Below are positions 1 through 9,881 of a DNA stretch of 64,000 nt, in pieces. Within the stretch, counting starts at the first letter, position 1, and each line of letters opens with the position of its first letter. The stretch covers positions 186,001 through 250,000 of the forward strand of contig NZ_JABSQR010000005.1 of the NCBI RefSeq assembly GCF_013215705.1, read 5' to 3'. A program made the translations under genes and the position numbers. The notes beneath the pieces are model-generated. The model was not told the origin of the DNA, made no database searches, and saw only the letters and a program-made list of their open reading frames with translations. Source of the stretch: Moritella sp. (GTDB lineage Bacteria; Pseudomonadota; Gammaproteobacteria; Enterobacterales; Moritellaceae).

Positions 1-188
1 GGTTTACGCGGGCTTGCACTTTGATCTTCAATGACGATGACTTTGTCGCTTAATGAAGCAATGTCATGTGCTAACGTATGTAATTTTTGCGCGGTATCAC
101 TGTCATCAAGACTCAGTACCAGTTGTACTTCTGTCTTTAAATTTTCTAAATACGCCTTTAACTGGGTTTTCATATTTTGGTCTAACAT
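1..188 (-). CDS. ahpF: Alkyl hydroperoxide reductase subunit F, N-terminus (partial)
   Basis: Only the first 62 or so codons lie in the window; the gene runs off the left edge. The translation starts MLDQNMKTQLKAYLENL and continues through SLDDSD and SDKVIVIEDQ to a PRK motif, the pattern of the N-terminal double-thioredoxin domain of AhpF. AhpF is the NADH-dependent flavoprotein that re-reduces AhpC. The start codon at 188 is preceded by an AAAGGTG ribosome site. It lies about 210 bp downstream of ahpC in the same direction, as in most proteobacteria, and is probably transcribed partly by read-through of the hairpin between the two genes. The redox-active cysteines are not in view. Confidence 0.88.
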   Translation of the reverse strand, partial: MLDQNMKTQLKAYLENLKTEVQLVLSLDDSDTAQKLHTLAHDIASLSDKVIVIEDQSASPRK

Positions 189-356
189 AGTGACACCTTT
201 TAGATTCTGCTTATGGCTAGATGAGATACGTTTATTAAAAACGTGATTAGCAATGTGGTTAATTTAAAAATCTACTTTCTTACTTTTTTACTTTATTTAT
301 TAACACTCGGCCGTGGTATTGCTACCGAGATGTTCATCGAAAATGTATTTTTAAAT

Positions 357-388
357 GACCTCAGCCACTGCTAAGCGATACTGAGGTC
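357..388 (-). terminator. Hairpin between ahpC and ahpF
   Basis: An 8-bp perfect inverted repeat (GACCTCAG/CTGAGGTC) with a 16-nt loop lies just after the ahpC stop. On the minus strand it is followed by an AT-rich run without a strong U tract. It may act as an attenuator or processing hairpin that keeps ahpC mRNA above ahpF mRNA; that role is inference. Confidence 0.45.
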
Positions 389-399
389 GATTCTTTAAA

Positions 400-957
400 T
401 TAGATTTTACCGACTAGGTCTAGTGACGGTGCAAGTGTTGCTTCGCCTTCTTTCCATTTAGCGGGACAAACTTCGCCTGGGTTCGCGGCTACGTATTGTG
501 CAGCTTTAACTTTACGCATTAAGTCTTCAGCGTCACGGCCAATACCTTCTGCAGTGATCTCCATTGCTTGGATAACACCTTGTGGGTCAATTAGGAATGT
601 TGCACGGTCTGCAAGACCTTGACCTTCACGCATTACACCGAAGTTGTTGGTGATGTTGCCAGCTTGGTCGCCTACCATGTAGTAGTTGATTTTGCCGATA
701 GTGTCTGAACTGTCGTGCCATGCTTTGTGCGTGAAATGAGTGTCAGTTGATACTGAGAATACTTCTACGCCACGCTTTTGTAGTTCTTCGTAATGGTCTG
801 CAACATCACCTAGTTCAGTAGGGCAAACAAACGTGAAGTCAGCTGGGTAGAAGAAGAATACAGCCCATTTACCTGCCACGTCTTTTTCTGAGATTTCGAC
901 GAATTCGCCTTGTTTGAAAGCGGTTGCGTTAAACGGTTTAATTTTAGTGTTGATCAT
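400..957 (-). CDS. ahpC: Alkyl hydroperoxide reductase C, 2-Cys peroxiredoxin
   Basis: The 185-residue protein is a full-length AhpC, the cytoplasmic peroxidase that reduces H2O2 and organic hydroperoxides and is recycled by AhpF. The peroxidatic cysteine sits in FTFVCPTE (Cys45) and the resolving cysteine in the C-terminal GEVCPAKW. The conserved YPADF and [19 protein letters not shown] segments are present, and length and motif spacing match the enterobacterial type. An AGGATG ribosome site precedes the start at 957. A near-consensus OxyR site lies about 90-130 bp upstream, so peroxide induction is likely. Confidence 0.97.
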   Translation of the reverse strand: MINTKIKPFNATAFKQGEFVEISEKDVAGKWAVFFFYPADFTFVCPTELGDVADHYEELQKRGVEVFSVSTDTHFTHKAWHDSSDTIGKINYYMVGDQAGNITNNFGVMREGQGLADRATFLIDPQGVIQAMEITAEGIGRDAEDLMRKVKAAQYVAANPGEVCPAKWKEGEATLAPSLDLVGKI

Positions 958-1048
958 GTTGTCATCCTATTAATTAGTTGATTACTCGATTGGATTCTGG
1001 CTGCGAATCCATGAGAAGGATTATGGGGTAAATCGTTACATAGGTAAA

Positions 1049-1085
1049 TTCAATTGAATCTATGAATTTGATAGTTTAAATCTAT
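1049..1085. promoter_or_regulatory. Candidate OxyR-binding site upstream of ahpC
   Basis: The OxyR pattern is four tetrads, ATAG-N7-CTAT-N7-ATAG-N7-CTAT. Here the second, third and fourth tetrads match exactly with exact spacing (CTAT, ATAG 1071-1074, CTAT 1082-1085). Only the first differs (TTCA for ATAG). The inner positions of the first motif (AT...AT) also agree with the consensus. Its position ahead of ahpC fits the known biology of this regulon. Confidence 0.7.
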
Positions 1086-1111
1086 CACTTGTTTTGAACG
1101 TGATGACGCGC

Positions 1112-1147
1112 CATGGTATAGTTCAGTGCATGGTATATAGTTCAGTG
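1112..1147. repeat. Short tandem duplication, two units of 17 and 19 bp
   Basis: The sequence CATGGTATAGTTCAGTG is repeated immediately as CATGGTATATAGTTCAGTG. It lies between the divergent ahpC and acetyltransferase genes and may duplicate a promoter element for the rightward gene. This is probably a replication slippage product. Confidence 0.7.
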
Positions 1148-1200
1148 CTTGGTGTGATGCGCATCAATAGTGAGCGTATTGGAAATAAAGATAATGGAGA

Positions 1201-1722
1201 ATGAATAGTAAGATGAAAATTGAACTTGCCAACATGGAACACTTAAACGCTTTTAAGTCCTATGTTGATGAATGTGTCGCTGACGGTATCGTGCTTTATG
1301 AGTTTATCTTTAGTCATTATGAAGGTTACCTTAAAAAGCGCATTGCTTATGCACGTGGCGAACAACTACCGAAAGGCTGGTCGCCTATAACGACCTATTT
1401 CTGTATTGATAATGGCGTTATTCTTGGTTCCATACGTGTGAGATTGGGGGATAATGATTATATCGAAAACGTAATCGGTCATATCGGATATGAAACGAGA
1501 TCGTCTGCGAGAGGCAAAGGGGTCGCTCAGTTCATGTTATCCAATATTCAAAAGACTGCACTGACCAATGACGTGATCATAAGCTGTGAGCCGGCAAATA
1601 TTGCTTCGCGCAAAGTCATTGAAAGTTGTGGGGCTGAGTTTCTTAACGAATACTATTATGAAGCAGAAAATCTACAAGTACGCCGATATCAATTATATTC
1701 TGCAGCGGTTAAGTCATCTTAA
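1201..1722 (+). CDS. GNAT family N-acetyltransferase
   Basis: This 173-residue protein has a GNAT fold signature. A strand with GSIRVRLG is followed by HIGYETRSSARGKGVAQFML (the acetyl-CoA pyrophosphate loop R-x-x-G-x-G/A) and a C-terminal CEPANIASRKVIESCGAEF segment, where the asparagine and aromatic cap of the family lie. The substrate cannot be read from the sequence; the ASRKVIESCGAEF ending is shared with RimJ/RimL-like and small-molecule acetylases. The GGAG ribosome site ends directly at the ATG at 1201, so the in-frame ATG at 1213 is an alternative start. It stands alone and converges on the next gene. Confidence 0.85.
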   Translation: MNSKMKIELANMEHLNAFKSYVDECVADGIVLYEFIFSHYEGYLKKRIAYARGEQLPKGWSPITTYFCIDNGVILGSIRVRLGDNDYIENVIGHIGYETRSSARGKGVAQFMLSNIQKTALTNDVIISCEPANIASRKVIESCGAEFLNEYYYEAENLQVRRYQLYSAAVKSS

Positions 1723-1748
1723 TCGCTGCAATAGATCACCGCGAGTTA

Positions 1749-2378
1749 TTAAAAATCAAACTGTAAACCAAAACCGACCCCGATGCTGTCGTCATATTTT
1801 ACCCCATTGGCGACTAACGCTAAATTAGGTAAAACATGAGCAACCAACTCCGCACTGTATTCGATTTCAGACTCATCACCGATATCAATGTAAGCCGCAT
1901 CGATAATAAATTCAAGTTGATGGCTAACATGCATTGCTAGTCCAATCGCGGCATTAAAGCCTATTTCGTTATCAAAATCATCGTTGGTAATGCTTGTTGA
2001 GCCTGATTTAATTTCGACTTCTTTACCGAATTCATAGATGGCACCACTTTCAACCGTCAGATCCAATTTAGGGTGAAGCACTAAGCGTGTGCCCATATTT
2101 AATATAGCCAGCATCGAGGTTGTAGTGATGACATTTTGCTTATCAATAATGGTTTCTCTGCTTAAATAACTGATATTTGTTCGGCTAAAGAGATAAGGGC
2201 TGAGCAAGTTAGTCATATTGAAGTTGTAGGTTTGTAATGGATCATCAACTTCCTCTGTTGTTATTTCCGTATAATTGAGTTGGTAATAACGATAACTGAC
2301 TGGGGTATAAAAATTATTCGCAAACGCAGTACCTGTAAAAAGGGTGGCTAGCACTAAACATGCTGGTATTAGTTTCAT
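1749..2378 (-). CDS. Small outer membrane beta-barrel-like protein
   Basis: The chosen start at 2378 gives a clear signal peptide (MKLIPACLVLATLFTGTAFA, cleavage after AFA) behind an AAGGAAC ribosome site; an ATG 14 codons upstream lacks both. The mature protein of about 190 residues is made of alternating polar and hydrophobic strands and ends in aromatic FGLQFDF, the C-terminal signal of BamA-inserted barrels. Strand pairs such as LVLHPKLDLTVESGAIYEF and VSHQLEFIIDAAYIDIG suggest an eight-stranded barrel of the OmpW/OmpA-barrel size class. The family is not recognised and the function is unknown. Confidence 0.75.
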   Translation of the reverse strand: MKLIPACLVLATLFTGTAFANNFYTPVSYRYYQLNYTEITTEEVDDPLQTYNFNMTNLLSPYLFSRTNISYLSRETIIDKQNVITTTSMLAILNMGTRLVLHPKLDLTVESGAIYEFGKEVEIKSGSTSITNDDFDNEIGFNAAIGLAMHVSHQLEFIIDAAYIDIGDESEIEYSAELVAHVLPNLALVANGVKYDDSIGVGFGLQFDF

Positions 2379-2618
2379 TTTACGTTCCTTGTTAAATGAG
2401 CTAAATAGTGGTGAGTACATCTTATTTATGGCGATACAGATAAGCAGTATAGCTATAATTAGTCGAGTTAAAGTATGAATAAATAAGGAGTTTTTGATTG
2501 TTGCAATTTAGTTAAATGTTGATACTCTGGATGAATAATTAATTAAAATAAAGACGTATGATGTAGCTTGGGTATATTAGTCGTTGTACTCTGTAGATTC
2601 ATATTGAAAAGGGATTTT

Positions 2619-3068
2619 ATGCATATCAAAAAAGCTTCATTGGAAGAATTAAACGATCTCGTTAGTTTATTTGATCAATATATGGTGTTTTATAAGCAAC
2701 CATCAGCGCCACAAAAGTACCGTCCGTATTTAGGTGAGCGTTTAATGAATAACGATGCGACCGTGTTTATCGCTTATAACAAAGGGGGTGAGGCGATGGG
2801 TTTTGTGCTGAACTATCATTCGTTTTCATCGGTATCCTTGGGTAAAATTATGGTGTTGAACGACTTGTTTATTGCACCAGCATACCGCAGGCAAGGCCTA
2901 GCTAATGAGCTAATTCATCGTGTAGTTCGAGAAGCGAAAAACACAGGTGCTATCCGCGTTGATTTGAATACCGCGCAAGATAATTTTTCCGCGCAAGCAT
3001 TGTATGAAAAACTCGGGTTTGTCAAAGACACTGAATATTTCAGTTATCGTTTAGCAGTGAGTGCTTAA
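2619..3068 (+). CDS. GNAT family N-acetyltransferase
   Basis: The start is the ATG at 2619, which follows an AAAAGGGA ribosome site by five bases; the open frame extends 17 codons further upstream without support. The 149-residue protein has the standard GNAT layout. IMVLNDLFIAPAYRRQGLA carries the acetyl-CoA loop (R-R-Q-G-L-A), and DLNTAQDNFSAQALYEKLGFV is the typical C-terminal half with conserved Asn and Tyr. Length and motifs resemble stand-alone small-molecule or peptide acetyltransferases. The substrate is unknown. Confidence 0.88.
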   Translation: MHIKKASLEELNDLVSLFDQYMVFYKQPSAPQKYRPYLGERLMNNDATVFIAYNKGGEAMGFVLNYHSFSSVSLGKIMVLNDLFIAPAYRRQGLANELIHRVVREAKNTGAIRVDLNTAQDNFSAQALYEKLGFVKDTEYFSYRLAVSA

Positions 3069-3313
3069 TAACGAATACCAATACGTTGATAGATAAACCC
3101 AAGTAACCAAGCCGGGCCAACTAATAAGAACTGCAGATCCTTGACGAACGAGGGTTTTTCCCCTTCAATTTTATGGCCAATAAACTGGAACACCCAGGCA
3201 ATTGAAAACAGTACCGCACTAAAAATCCATAGAGGTATGGCCAAGTATAAAGTCAGCATGTAGCACGCAACTAGGCTAATGTGGCCCAGTTTACGAAGGG
3301 GGGATGCGCCCAT
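3065..3313 (-). CDS. Mpo1-like (DUF962) membrane protein, short form
   Basis: The 82-residue protein carries the C-terminal hallmark of the DUF962/Mpo1-like family: two hydrophobic segments, then WVFQFIGHKIEGEKPSF followed by LQFLLVGPAWLLGF. In yeast Mpo1 these histidine-containing helices belong to a membrane dioxygenase of fatty-acid alpha-oxidation. Bacterial members are usually longer and start with a further HxxxxN-type segment that is missing here. Upstream codons stay open for only 12 triplets to a stop and contain no ATG, so this is a short or N-terminally truncated form. It overlaps the 3' end of the convergent acetyltransferase by 4 nt. No clear ribosome site is visible. Confidence 0.6.
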   Translation of the reverse strand: MGASPLRKLGHISLVACYMLTLYLAIPLWIFSAVLFSIAWVFQFIGHKIEGEKPSFVKDLQFLLVGPAWLLGFIYQRIGIRY

Positions 3314-3320
3314 CCAATCT

Positions 3321-3347
3321 GCCCAAGTGCAGACGATACACTTGGGC
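3321..3347 (+). terminator. GC-rich hairpin, candidate terminator
   Basis: A perfect 9-bp stem GCCCAAGTG/CACTTGGGC with a 9-nt loop is followed on the plus strand by TTTTA. It lies between the PLP enzyme gene (minus) and the Mpo1-like ORF. The U tract favours plus-strand termination, but it could also end the minus-strand transcript. The same GCCCAAGT stem is used in the purB terminator. Confidence 0.55.
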
Positions 3348-3372
3348 TTTTAGTGACTGATGTGAACTTGCG

Positions 3373-4611
3373 TTATTTAACGAGCACTGCCGATAGCACG
3401 CCAAATAATGCATCTATTTCGCTGGTGGTATTATAGTGCATAAAGCCAATACGAATAACGCCGCCTTTATCTAAGATATCTAATTGCTTACACAAACCGA
3501 TAGCATAGAAATGGCCATTCCATACACACATATTATGCTGGCCAAGCAAGCCTGATACATCTTCCGGTGATGCATGATCAATACGGATAGAGAAGGTCGG
3601 GGTACGTTCTGCTAATCGGTTCATATCACTAATGCCATACAGTTTTACGTTGCTGTATTGCGCTAGCTTAGCAAGGAAGTGTTGGCTAAGCTGTTGTTCA
3701 TGGGTTTGGTATAGCTCAAAGCTTTGCACCAGTCTTTCACGTAGCGGTAGCGTTTGATCACCTGCATGCGCAAGGTATTCAACTGCAGCGCTAAATCCAG
3801 CTAGCGCTTCAAAACTTTGCGTACCAGTTTCAAATCGACCTGGCCCTTGGTTTGTAGCGGGTTCTACTTTGTATGGTGATAAGGCATGTAACCACTGTGG
3901 TGCCACGTAAGCGATACCTACGTGAGGCCCAAAGAACTTATAAGCTGAACAAGCTAAGAAGTCACAACCCAATGCTTGCACATCAACAAGCTTATGTGGC
4001 GCGTAATGTACCGCATCGATATACACTTTAGCACCCACTGCATGCGCCGCTGCAATGATTGGCTTCACATCGACCAACGAGCCTGTGGTGTTCGATGCAA
4101 ACGTTAACGCTACTAACTTAGTTTTGTTGGAAATCAACGAGATTAAATGGTCGCTATCTAATGTGCAATCAACTTCATTAACGCGGGCTTGATGTACTAT
4201 CGCGCCTTTATCATCTGCTGCCTGTTGCCACGTTGATACGTTTGAATAATGGTCAAGCGAAGTAACAATAACTTCATCACCCGCTTGCCAATCTCGGCTT
4301 ATCGCTCGGCTTAATTGGAACGTCAGTGACGTCATATTAGCACCAAACACGATATTATCTGGTGATTCGGTATTCAATAATGCTTGACCACTTAGGCGTG
4401 CATTACGCATCACATCAACGGTCTTTTCACTTGAGAAAAAACGACCGCCAAGATTCGAGTTATATTTACCTAAATAAGCTGTCATTGCATCAAGCACAGA
4501 CTGTGGAACTTGTGAGCCACCAGGACCGTCAAAAAAATACACTGACTCGCCATTCACTTGCTGTTGTAAAGCTGGGAAAGCTTGGCGGATTGACTCAATA
4601 CATAAGTTCAT
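3373..4611 (-). CDS. Cysteine desulfurase-like PLP enzyme (TIGR01976-type)
   Basis: This is a fold-type I aminotransferase-class V protein of 412 residues. The PLP lysine is K225 in CSAYKFFGPHVG; VYIDAVHY supplies the cofactor Asp (D199) and His (H202). FDGPGGSQVP near residue 28 and FETGTQSFEALAG are typical of the VC1184-like subfamily. In true cysteine desulfurases a catalytic Cys follows the RxGxHC motif; here the equivalent C-terminal region reads NGHFYAIGLC, so the usual Cys position is absent. Another substrate is therefore possible. It lies 55 bp downstream of the 2OG dioxygenase in the same direction and is probably co-transcribed. The start has an AAAGGAA ribosome site. Confidence 0.85.
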   Translation of the reverse strand: MNLCIESIRQAFPALQQQVNGESVYFFDGPGGSQVPQSVLDAMTAYLGKYNSNLGGRFFSSEKTVDVMRNARLSGQALLNTESPDNIVFGANMTSLTFQLSRAISRDWQAGDEVIVTSLDHYSNVSTWQQAADDKGAIVHQARVNEVDCTLDSDHLISLISNKTKLVALTFASNTTGSLVDVKPIIAAAHAVGAKVYIDAVHYAPHKLVDVQALGCDFLACSAYKFFGPHVGIAYVAPQWLHALSPYKVEPATNQGPGRFETGTQSFEALAGFSAAVEYLAHAGDQTLPLRERLVQSFELYQTHEQQLSQHFLAKLAQYSNVKLYGISDMNRLAERTPTFSIRIDHASPEDVSGLLGQHNMCVWNGHFYAIGLCKQLDILDKGGVIRIGFMHYNTTSEIDALFGVLSAVLVK

Positions 4612-4666
4612 AGGTTATTCCTTTAATAAATTCTTTTTGCTAGTGCAATGTTTACGTTTGCGTGGG

Positions 4667-5299
4667 TTACGCAGTGAATACGAATACGTCTCGTAGGCCG
4701 CTTTTATCTTGTAGCGCTGGTAGTGTTTCTGTCACGTAGTGGAAATAACGACGATCGTTAAAAATGATAAATTGGTTTTCTTCTAACGTGGTGCTCATGT
4801 GTGGATGTTGCTCAACCGGTGACGAGAAGATCTGGGTAAATGCGCCGGCGATGTTGTCTCTTTTTACACAAAAGATACCGACAAAATCAAAACCGTCTTG
4901 ATGAATGCCTTCGGGTGCTGGCGAGCCTGACTTATCTTGTGAACACACCACTCGGATCTGGTGAACGCCAATCGGCTGTTTGGTGGTATCGACGTTAGTA
5001 CGTTCAAGAAACGCATTTAATAAATTTTGAAAGTCAGGATGCTGGTCAAGTGCTGGTGAGATGTCTTCGAATTTACGCTCAACATTACCGATAAGGCGGT
5101 TTACATCAGATGACTGCATGAAGGAACTTGTCCCCAACTTTTCAAATTTATCATTGGTTTTTTGATACTGCGAAAATGCGCGGAATCGACAGTTGCTTTC
5201 AAGGTAAGGATCAGCACCTAAATCATTAAAGAAATTACCTAAGTTTTCAGCGTAACTTGAGGGAGCTTGAAATGCTTCAATAAGAAATGATCCGTGCAT
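4667..5299 (-). CDS. 2-oxoglutarate/Fe(II) dioxygenase family protein (PF10014-like)
   Basis: The 210-residue protein matches the 2OG-Fe_Oxy_2 family, which includes the L-isoleucine 4-hydroxylase of Bacillus. The iron-binding HxD is H133-Q-D135 in EGIHQDGFDFVG, the distal histidine is H187 in RRYFHYVT, and R203 in GLRDVFVF is placed to bind 2-oxoglutarate. Family members hydroxylate free amino acids or related small molecules. The neighbour downstream is a PLP enzyme, so the two may act in one amino-acid modification pathway (inference). The start at 5299 has an AAGGAT ribosome site. Confidence 0.82.
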   Translation of the reverse strand: MHGSFLIEAFQAPSSYAENLGNFFNDLGADPYLESNCRFRAFSQYQKTNDKFEKLGTSSFMQSSDVNRLIGNVERKFEDISPALDQHPDFQNLLNAFLERTNVDTTKQPIGVHQIRVVCSQDKSGSPAPEGIHQDGFDFVGIFCVKRDNIAGAFTQIFSSPVEQHPHMSTTLEENQFIIFNDRRYFHYVTETLPALQDKSGLRDVFVFTA

Positions 5300-5535
5300 G
5301 ATGTAAATCCTTGGTTAATCAAATGTAGATGAGATGATTATCCGTGTATCGAGATAAGTTACAAGATGGTAGGGCAATTTCAACCGTTTGTTTTATTAAC
5401 GACTGATTGACTATTTCGTATTGAAACTAAAGTGAGGTTTTTTTATTTTGATTTGAATTTATATGTCGAAGATATCCATATTTACGATATCTGATTTTTT
5501 GATATGAAAAATGTTAATGATAACTGGCGCACAAA

Positions 5536-5610
5536 AAAGCCCAAGTAACCTTTACCTATATTTAATTAAAAGTAATTAAAAGTAGTTAAAAGTAGTTAAA
5601 CTTGGGCTTT
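5536..5610 (-). terminator. purB terminator with repeat-filled loop
   Basis: The stem AAGCCCAAGT/ACTTGGGCTT encloses a loop of roughly 55 nt, and the minus-strand transcript ends in a run of six U. The loop contains a 10-bp tandem repeat (5564-5600). A rho-independent terminator for purB is likely in spite of the large loop. Confidence 0.6.
5564..5600. repeat. 10-bp tandem repeat, about 3.7 units
   Basis: Units read AATTAAAAGT, AATTAAAAGT, AGTTAAAAGT and a partial AGTTAAA. The array sits inside the loop of the purB terminator and looks like a slippage expansion. Confidence 0.85.
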
Positions 5611-5721
5611 CACTCATTTATGACACGCATTTATAAAACGATTGAATCAATTTATCAATGTAGTCGTGCGATAAATTATTTATAGTTTAGCGATTATTAC
5701 TTGGTCATTATTACCGAGCAA

Positions 5722-7113
<1,392 letters not shown>

Positions 7114-7737
7114 TTAAATTCGAGCTAATTGTTGCTTTGCTTGCTCTACCATGTGTTTACGATTGAAAACTACTTGGCGACGTTGACCGCCTGTTTGTCG
7201 CCATAACACTGCTGAGCGAATACCGGCAAATAGTAATGCACGGATCTTATCTCTCACCAATGTCTGTTGTAGGAAATTTGCTGTTCCTGCAATTTGGATC
7301 TTGGTGCCAAGTGGGCTGATTAGGTCCACATAGATTGACGCCATGTTACTTAAAATTTGTGCATCCGTTAACTCATAATGATGAGTTTGACGTTTAACTT
7401 GCGAGATGCGTTCACCTAACATACCAAGAATATCATTGCGTTTAGCCAGTTTACGCTCTAGTGCGACCAAGCCAATCATGTAGCGTGTTAATGCGCTATC
7501 AGGACCTTTAGAGGTATTACTTAACTGAGCCACGAGAGTTTTATAGCCTAATTCTAGGTTTGCGTACTCGCCATAAACCTCAATCGTTTGACTAGGGTCT
7601 GTTACGATCACACAACGTAAGGTATTGCTTAATTGTGTTTCATCACAATTGCCTGTTGTTGCAAGTTGGTGTACAAGTGCAGCAGCCTGACAAACGCCGG
7701 CAAAGGCGATATTTGATTCTTGGAAGTTAGTTGACAC
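7114..7737 (-). CDS. hflD: HflD lysogenization regulator homolog
   Basis: The 207-residue protein has the HflD/YcfC pattern: AFAGVCQAAALVHQLA at the N-terminus, GYKTLVAQL, YMIGLVALERKL and a C-terminal KIRALLFAGIRSAVLWRQ-GGQR-Q stretch. In E. coli HflD is a membrane-associated helical protein that binds phage lambda CII; its housekeeping role is unclear. The start is a GTG at 7737 with a GAGG ribosome site inside the end of mnmA, only 2 nt from its stop, so the genes are translationally coupled. Confidence 0.95.
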   Translation of the reverse strand: MSTNFQESNIAFAGVCQAAALVHQLATTGNCDETQLSNTLRCVIVTDPSQTIEVYGEYANLELGYKTLVAQLSNTSKGPDSALTRYMIGLVALERKLAKRNDILGMLGERISQVKRQTHHYELTDAQILSNMASIYVDLISPLGTKIQIAGTANFLQQTLVRDKIRALLFAGIRSAVLWRQTGGQRRQVVFNRKHMVEQAKQQLARI

Positions 7738-7739
7738 TG

Positions 7740-8879
7740 TTAGCCTCTAATTTGAACATCAATAATTGCGCCACCTAGGCAAACGTCATCAAGGTAAAAT
7801 ACCGCTGATTGACCTGGTGTAACGGCAAGTTCGGGTTTATCAAACGTTACTTCAATTTGGTCTTCGCCGATTGGTGTCACTAAACAAGGTACATCAGTCT
7901 GACGGTAACGTGTTTTGACCGTACAGCGTAATGGCTGTGTTAATGGTTCGCGGCTAACCCAATGGAGTTGCGAGGCCATTAAACCGGTCGAGAATAAACG
8001 CGGGTGGTTGTGACCTTGTGCCACAAGTAATACGTTACGCTCCATATCTTTATCAACGACATACCAAGGTTCTTGGTTGTTGTTGTTTTTCATACCGCCG
8101 ATATGTAGGCCTTTACGTTGACCCAGTGTGTGGTACATCAGACCTTGGTGTTCACCAATTTCTTCGCCATCAACACTTTCTATCTTACCTGGTTGTGCTG
8201 GTAAGTATTTGCTTAAAAATTCAGTGAATTTACGCTCACCGATAAAGCAAATACCGGTACTGTCTTTCTTGTTTGCAGTGATCAAGCCTTGCTCTTCAGC
8301 AATACGACGTACTTCTGGCTTTTCTAATTCACCCACTGGGAACAATGAACGTGAAACCTGTACATGATCCAGCGTGTATAAGAAATAGCTTTGGTCTTTA
8401 TTGCTGTCTAAGCCACGTAACATTTCAAATTTACCATTGGCTGTTTGACGACGGCTAACGTAGTGACCCATAGCAATATAGTCAGCAGCAAGTACTTCGG
8501 ATGCAAACTGCAGGAAGGCTTTAAATTTGATTTCTTTGTTACAAAGAATATCTGGATTTGGGGTACGACCTGCTTTGTATTCAGCTAAGAAGTATTCAAA
8601 TACGTTATCCCAGTATTCAGCAGAGAAATTAATAGCGTGTAACTCGATACCTAATTTATCGCATACTGCTTGTGCGTCTGCTAGGTCTTCAGCTGCGGCA
8701 CAATATTCATCATTATCGTCATCTTCCCAGTTCTTCATGAACAGGCCTTCTACTTGGTAACCTTGCTGTTGTAGTAGGTAAGCAGAAACAGATGAGTCAA
8801 CACCGCCGGACATGCCAACGATTACTTTTTTAGTGCTGTTTAACGCTTTAGTACTGGCGTCGATTGTAGTATTTGTCAT
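7740..8879 (-). CDS. mnmA: tRNA-specific 2-thiouridylase MnmA
   Basis: MnmA makes 2-thiouridine at the wobble position of Lys, Glu and Gln tRNAs. The PP-loop [16 protein letters not shown] begins near residue 21. The two catalytic cysteines are in [16 protein letters not shown] and [12 protein letters not shown]. The C-terminal beta-barrel ends with [18 protein letters not shown]. The length of 379 is normal, with a slightly extended N-terminus. The start at 8879 follows an AAAAGG ribosome site. It is the first gene of the mnmA-hflD-purB operon. Confidence 0.98.
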   Translation of the reverse strand: MTNTTIDASTKALNSTKKVIVGMSGGVDSSVSAYLLQQQGYQVEGLFMKNWEDDDNDEYCAAAEDLADAQAVCDKLGIELHAINFSAEYWDNVFEYFLAEYKAGRTPNPDILCNKEIKFKAFLQFASEVLAADYIAMGHYVSRRQTANGKFEMLRGLDSNKDQSYFLYTLDHVQVSRSLFPVGELEKPEVRRIAEEQGLITANKKDSTGICFIGERKFTEFLSKYLPAQPGKIESVDGEEIGEHQGLMYHTLGQRKGLHIGGMKNNNNQEPWYVVDKDMERNVLLVAQGHNHPRLFSTGLMASQLHWVSREPLTQPLRCTVKTRYRQTDVPCLVTPIGEDQIEVTFDKPELAVTPGQSAVFYLDDVCLGGAIIDVQIRG

Positions 8880-9055
8880 AGGACCTTTTAATTACTCTTG
8901 TAGTAATGCAAATAAAGTTAAAGGCTTTTTTGCTGATGTATTAAATATATAACTGAAATAGGTGTTCTGGCCACAGTTAGTTACTGTTCTTAGGATCCTA
9001 AGATCCAATCGCGCGAATTTTACCATGAAGGCTAGCGCAAAAACAGACTTTGGTA

Positions 9056-9775
9056 CTAATTCATCACGTTAATACTGCTTTCAACTAGTTCACCTGGTTG
9101 GATGTTATCCAACGACCAAGGACCAATGCTATAGCGGATCAAACGCAGGGTAGGGTGCCCAATGTGTGCTGTCATACGACGTACTTGACGGTTGCGGCCT
9201 TCAATAATGGTAATGGCTAACCAGGTCGTGGGAATATTTTGGCGCTCTCGGATTGGAGGTACCCGCGGCCATACGCTCGGTTCAGTCATTATTTCAACTT
9301 TAGCTGGTAGCGTTGGACCGTCTTTTAATACGATGCCGTAGCGTAAATCATTCAATTTTTCAGGACTCGGTTCACCTTCAACTTGTACCCAGTAGGTTTT
9401 TTCTGTTTTCTCCCCAGGTTGAGTCAACTTTGCCTGCAAACGGCCGTTATTGGTTAGCAGTAATAGACCTTCGCTGTCACGATCTAGGCGACCTGCGGCA
9501 TAAATATCCGGCACCTTGATATAGTCTTTTAAAGTCTCGCGGTTATCAGCATCGGTAAACTGGGTAAGTACCATGTAAGGTTTATTGAATACATAGACTT
9601 GGGTTGGGCCGCTTTCTTTGGGCTTAGTGTGCGGTGAGCTATTGCTCTTGCCACGTGGTTTGACCGTATTGGTGTAGCTGATTTGGCTCTTTTTAGCCTG
9701 TGTAGATGAGCCTTTTTTTCTACCTAAAGTTAGTTTAGATTTTACGGGTGATGCTACTGGTGCTGGCTTTGACAT
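9056..9775 (-). CDS. rluE: 23S rRNA pseudouridine synthase RluE
   Basis: RluE isomerises one uridine of 23S rRNA (U2457 in E. coli). A basic, Ser/Thr/Lys-rich tail of about 50 residues precedes the RsuA-type catalytic domain: [15 protein letters not shown], then the catalytic aspartate in [19 protein letters not shown], then [27 protein letters not shown]. There is no S4 domain, as expected for RluE. I chose the ATG at 9775 (MSKPAP); the open frame continues upstream only to a GTG at 9826 within a likely promoter. In E. coli rluE also lies near icd and mnmA. Confidence 0.93.
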   Translation of the reverse strand: MSKPAPVASPVKSKLTLGRKKGSSTQAKKSQISYTNTVKPRGKSNSSPHTKPKESGPTQVYVFNKPYMVLTQFTDADNRETLKDYIKVPDIYAAGRLDRDSEGLLLLTNNGRLQAKLTQPGEKTEKTYWVQVEGEPSPEKLNDLRYGIVLKDGPTLPAKVEIMTEPSVWPRVPPIRERQNIPTTWLAITIIEGRNRQVRRMTAHIGHPTLRLIRYSIGPWSLDNIQPGELVESSINVMN

Positions 9776-9881
9776 GGTATCGCTAATAATTAAGGTGCTT
9801 ATACAAGGATTGTAGCAAATTTTCACGGTCTATTTATAGGCTAATTTAATTGGCCGCTAAAATACCCAAGTATGATAACGG

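Larger units (their letters stand above)
5300..5721. other. Intergenic stretch between purB and the dioxygenase gene
   Basis: About 420 bp of AT-rich sequence without a credible ORF. It must hold the promoter of the dioxygenase/PLP pair near 5310-5500 and the purB terminator at 5536-5610. Nothing else was recognised. Confidence 0.6.

Noticed and set aside
5536-5600. CRISPR-like array in the A-rich tandem repeat
   Set aside because: The units are 10 bp and contiguous without spacers. It is a simple tandem repeat within a terminator loop.
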